Source: DAIOEK01 sp963721445
Lineage (GTDB): Bacteria; Chloroflexota; Anaerolineae; Anaerolineales; Anaerolineaceae
Assembly: GCA_963721445.1 (NCBI GenBank)
Contig: CAVRIZ010000008.1
Coordinates: forward strand, 372,001 to 436,000
Length of the DNA: 64,000 nt
Direction of reading: 5' to 3'
Made by a program: the position numbers and the translations under genes. How positions within the stretch are numbered: position 1 is the first letter of the stretch; the number at the start of each line of letters is the position of its first letter. Of the stretch, positions 63,705 to 64,000 are shown in pieces. Below the pieces are notes generated by a model. It saw only the letters and a program-made list of their open reading frames with translations. It was not told where the DNA came from and ran no database searches.

Positions 63705-64000
63705 TTATTCTTTTTCCCGCAGGACTACAGTGATGTGCGAATTTCGGCGGAGGAGGGGTTTGAAACGACCCCGGGCACCGAATCTGCGCCATTTGCGAGT
63801 TGGGGCTTCATCTGCGAAGATCCTATAGACGAACAGGTCATCGCGGCTGACTCCAAAGTTCTCTTCAGCATTGGCAACGGCAGAGGTCAATACTTTGCCT
63901 ACATGACGCGCGGCTACATTGGGTAAGAACTTCAATGTGTTCATCGCATCAACAGCTTTTTTCCCACGAACCAAATCTACTACCAGGCGGACCTTTTGAG
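63705..64000 (-). CDS. rplV: 50S ribosomal protein L22 (5' truncated by window end)
   Basis: The frame is open to the window edge and reads Q-K-V-R-L-V-V-D-L-V-R-G-K-K-A-V-D-A at its start, the conserved L22 block, ending R-N-S-H-I-T-V-V-L-R-E-K-E. About the first 10-20 residues are missing. L22 lines the exit tunnel. It is in the usual place upstream of rpsC. Confidence 0.96.
   Translation of the reverse strand, partial: QKVRLVVDLVRGKKAVDAMNTLKFLPNVAARHVGKVLTSAVANAEENFGVSRDDLFVYRIFADEAPTRKWRRFGARGRFKPLLRRNSHITVVLREKE

Noticed and set aside
1..64000. tRNA or rRNA genes
   Set aside because: I saw no convincing cloverleaf or rRNA segment by reading. A tRNAscan/Infernal run would be needed to be certain.

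Overview
The window looks like a chromosome segment of a Chloroflexota bacterium, most likely class Anaerolineae. This is inferred from gene content and protein character (rhodanese-fused MoeZ, an EF-G-like paralogue, short-type ProS, L-M-M-N complex I cluster), not from a 16S gene, which is absent. Base composition is near 50% GC, with two departures: an AT-rich accessory patch at about 40.5-42.9 kb and a GC-rich tryptophanase gene beside it. No rRNA or tRNA gene was recognised.

Layout. 0-17 kb, mostly + strand: the tail of a MoaD/ThiS-like sulfur carrier, a MoeZ-type activating enzyme, a PIG-L deacetylase, an FHA protein, an AI-2E-type exporter, GNAT proteins, clpC, an EF-G-like GTPase (- strand), a CapA-like protein, a MazG-like pyrophosphohydrolase, a LOG-type protein and proS. 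17-20 kb: rpsO and pnp. 20-34 kb, - strand: murE, an ATP synthase F0-only operon (atpI-atpB-atpE-atpF::H), and a complex I membrane-arm operon (nuoA-H-J-K-L-M-M2-N). The soluble sectors of both machines (F1; nuoBCDEFGI) are not in the window. 34-46.5 kb: accessory region with many disrupted genes (VanY-like peptidase, a membrane protein, a glycoside hydrolase, a DUF4209 protein, a HEPN-like protein, MazG), several palindromic repeats, an isolated gene with its own strong promoter and terminator, and tryptophanase. 46.7-50.1 kb: a multi-PAS/GAF/HD-GYP sensor. 50.3-64 kb, - strand: the S10/spc/alpha ribosomal protein cluster from rplV (cut by the window end) through secY, adk, map, rpmJ, rpoA, rplQ, truA to rplM-rpsI.

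What the genes do together. The central block is energetic: complex I membrane subunits with two consecutive NuoM paralogues (the arrangement called 2M complex I) lie directly upstream of the proton channel of ATP synthase, whose b subunit is fused to the C-terminal domain of delta. The ribosomal block is ordinary housekeeping.

Caution for the reader. About 16 apparent single-base indels split genes here, often in homopolymers, including the essential gene adk in an otherwise intact operon. I therefore treat most frameshifts as probable sequence errors, but those concentrated at 34.2-45.5 kb could partly be real decay. Start sites were adjusted by Shine-Dalgarno (SD) spacing where the sequence allowed.
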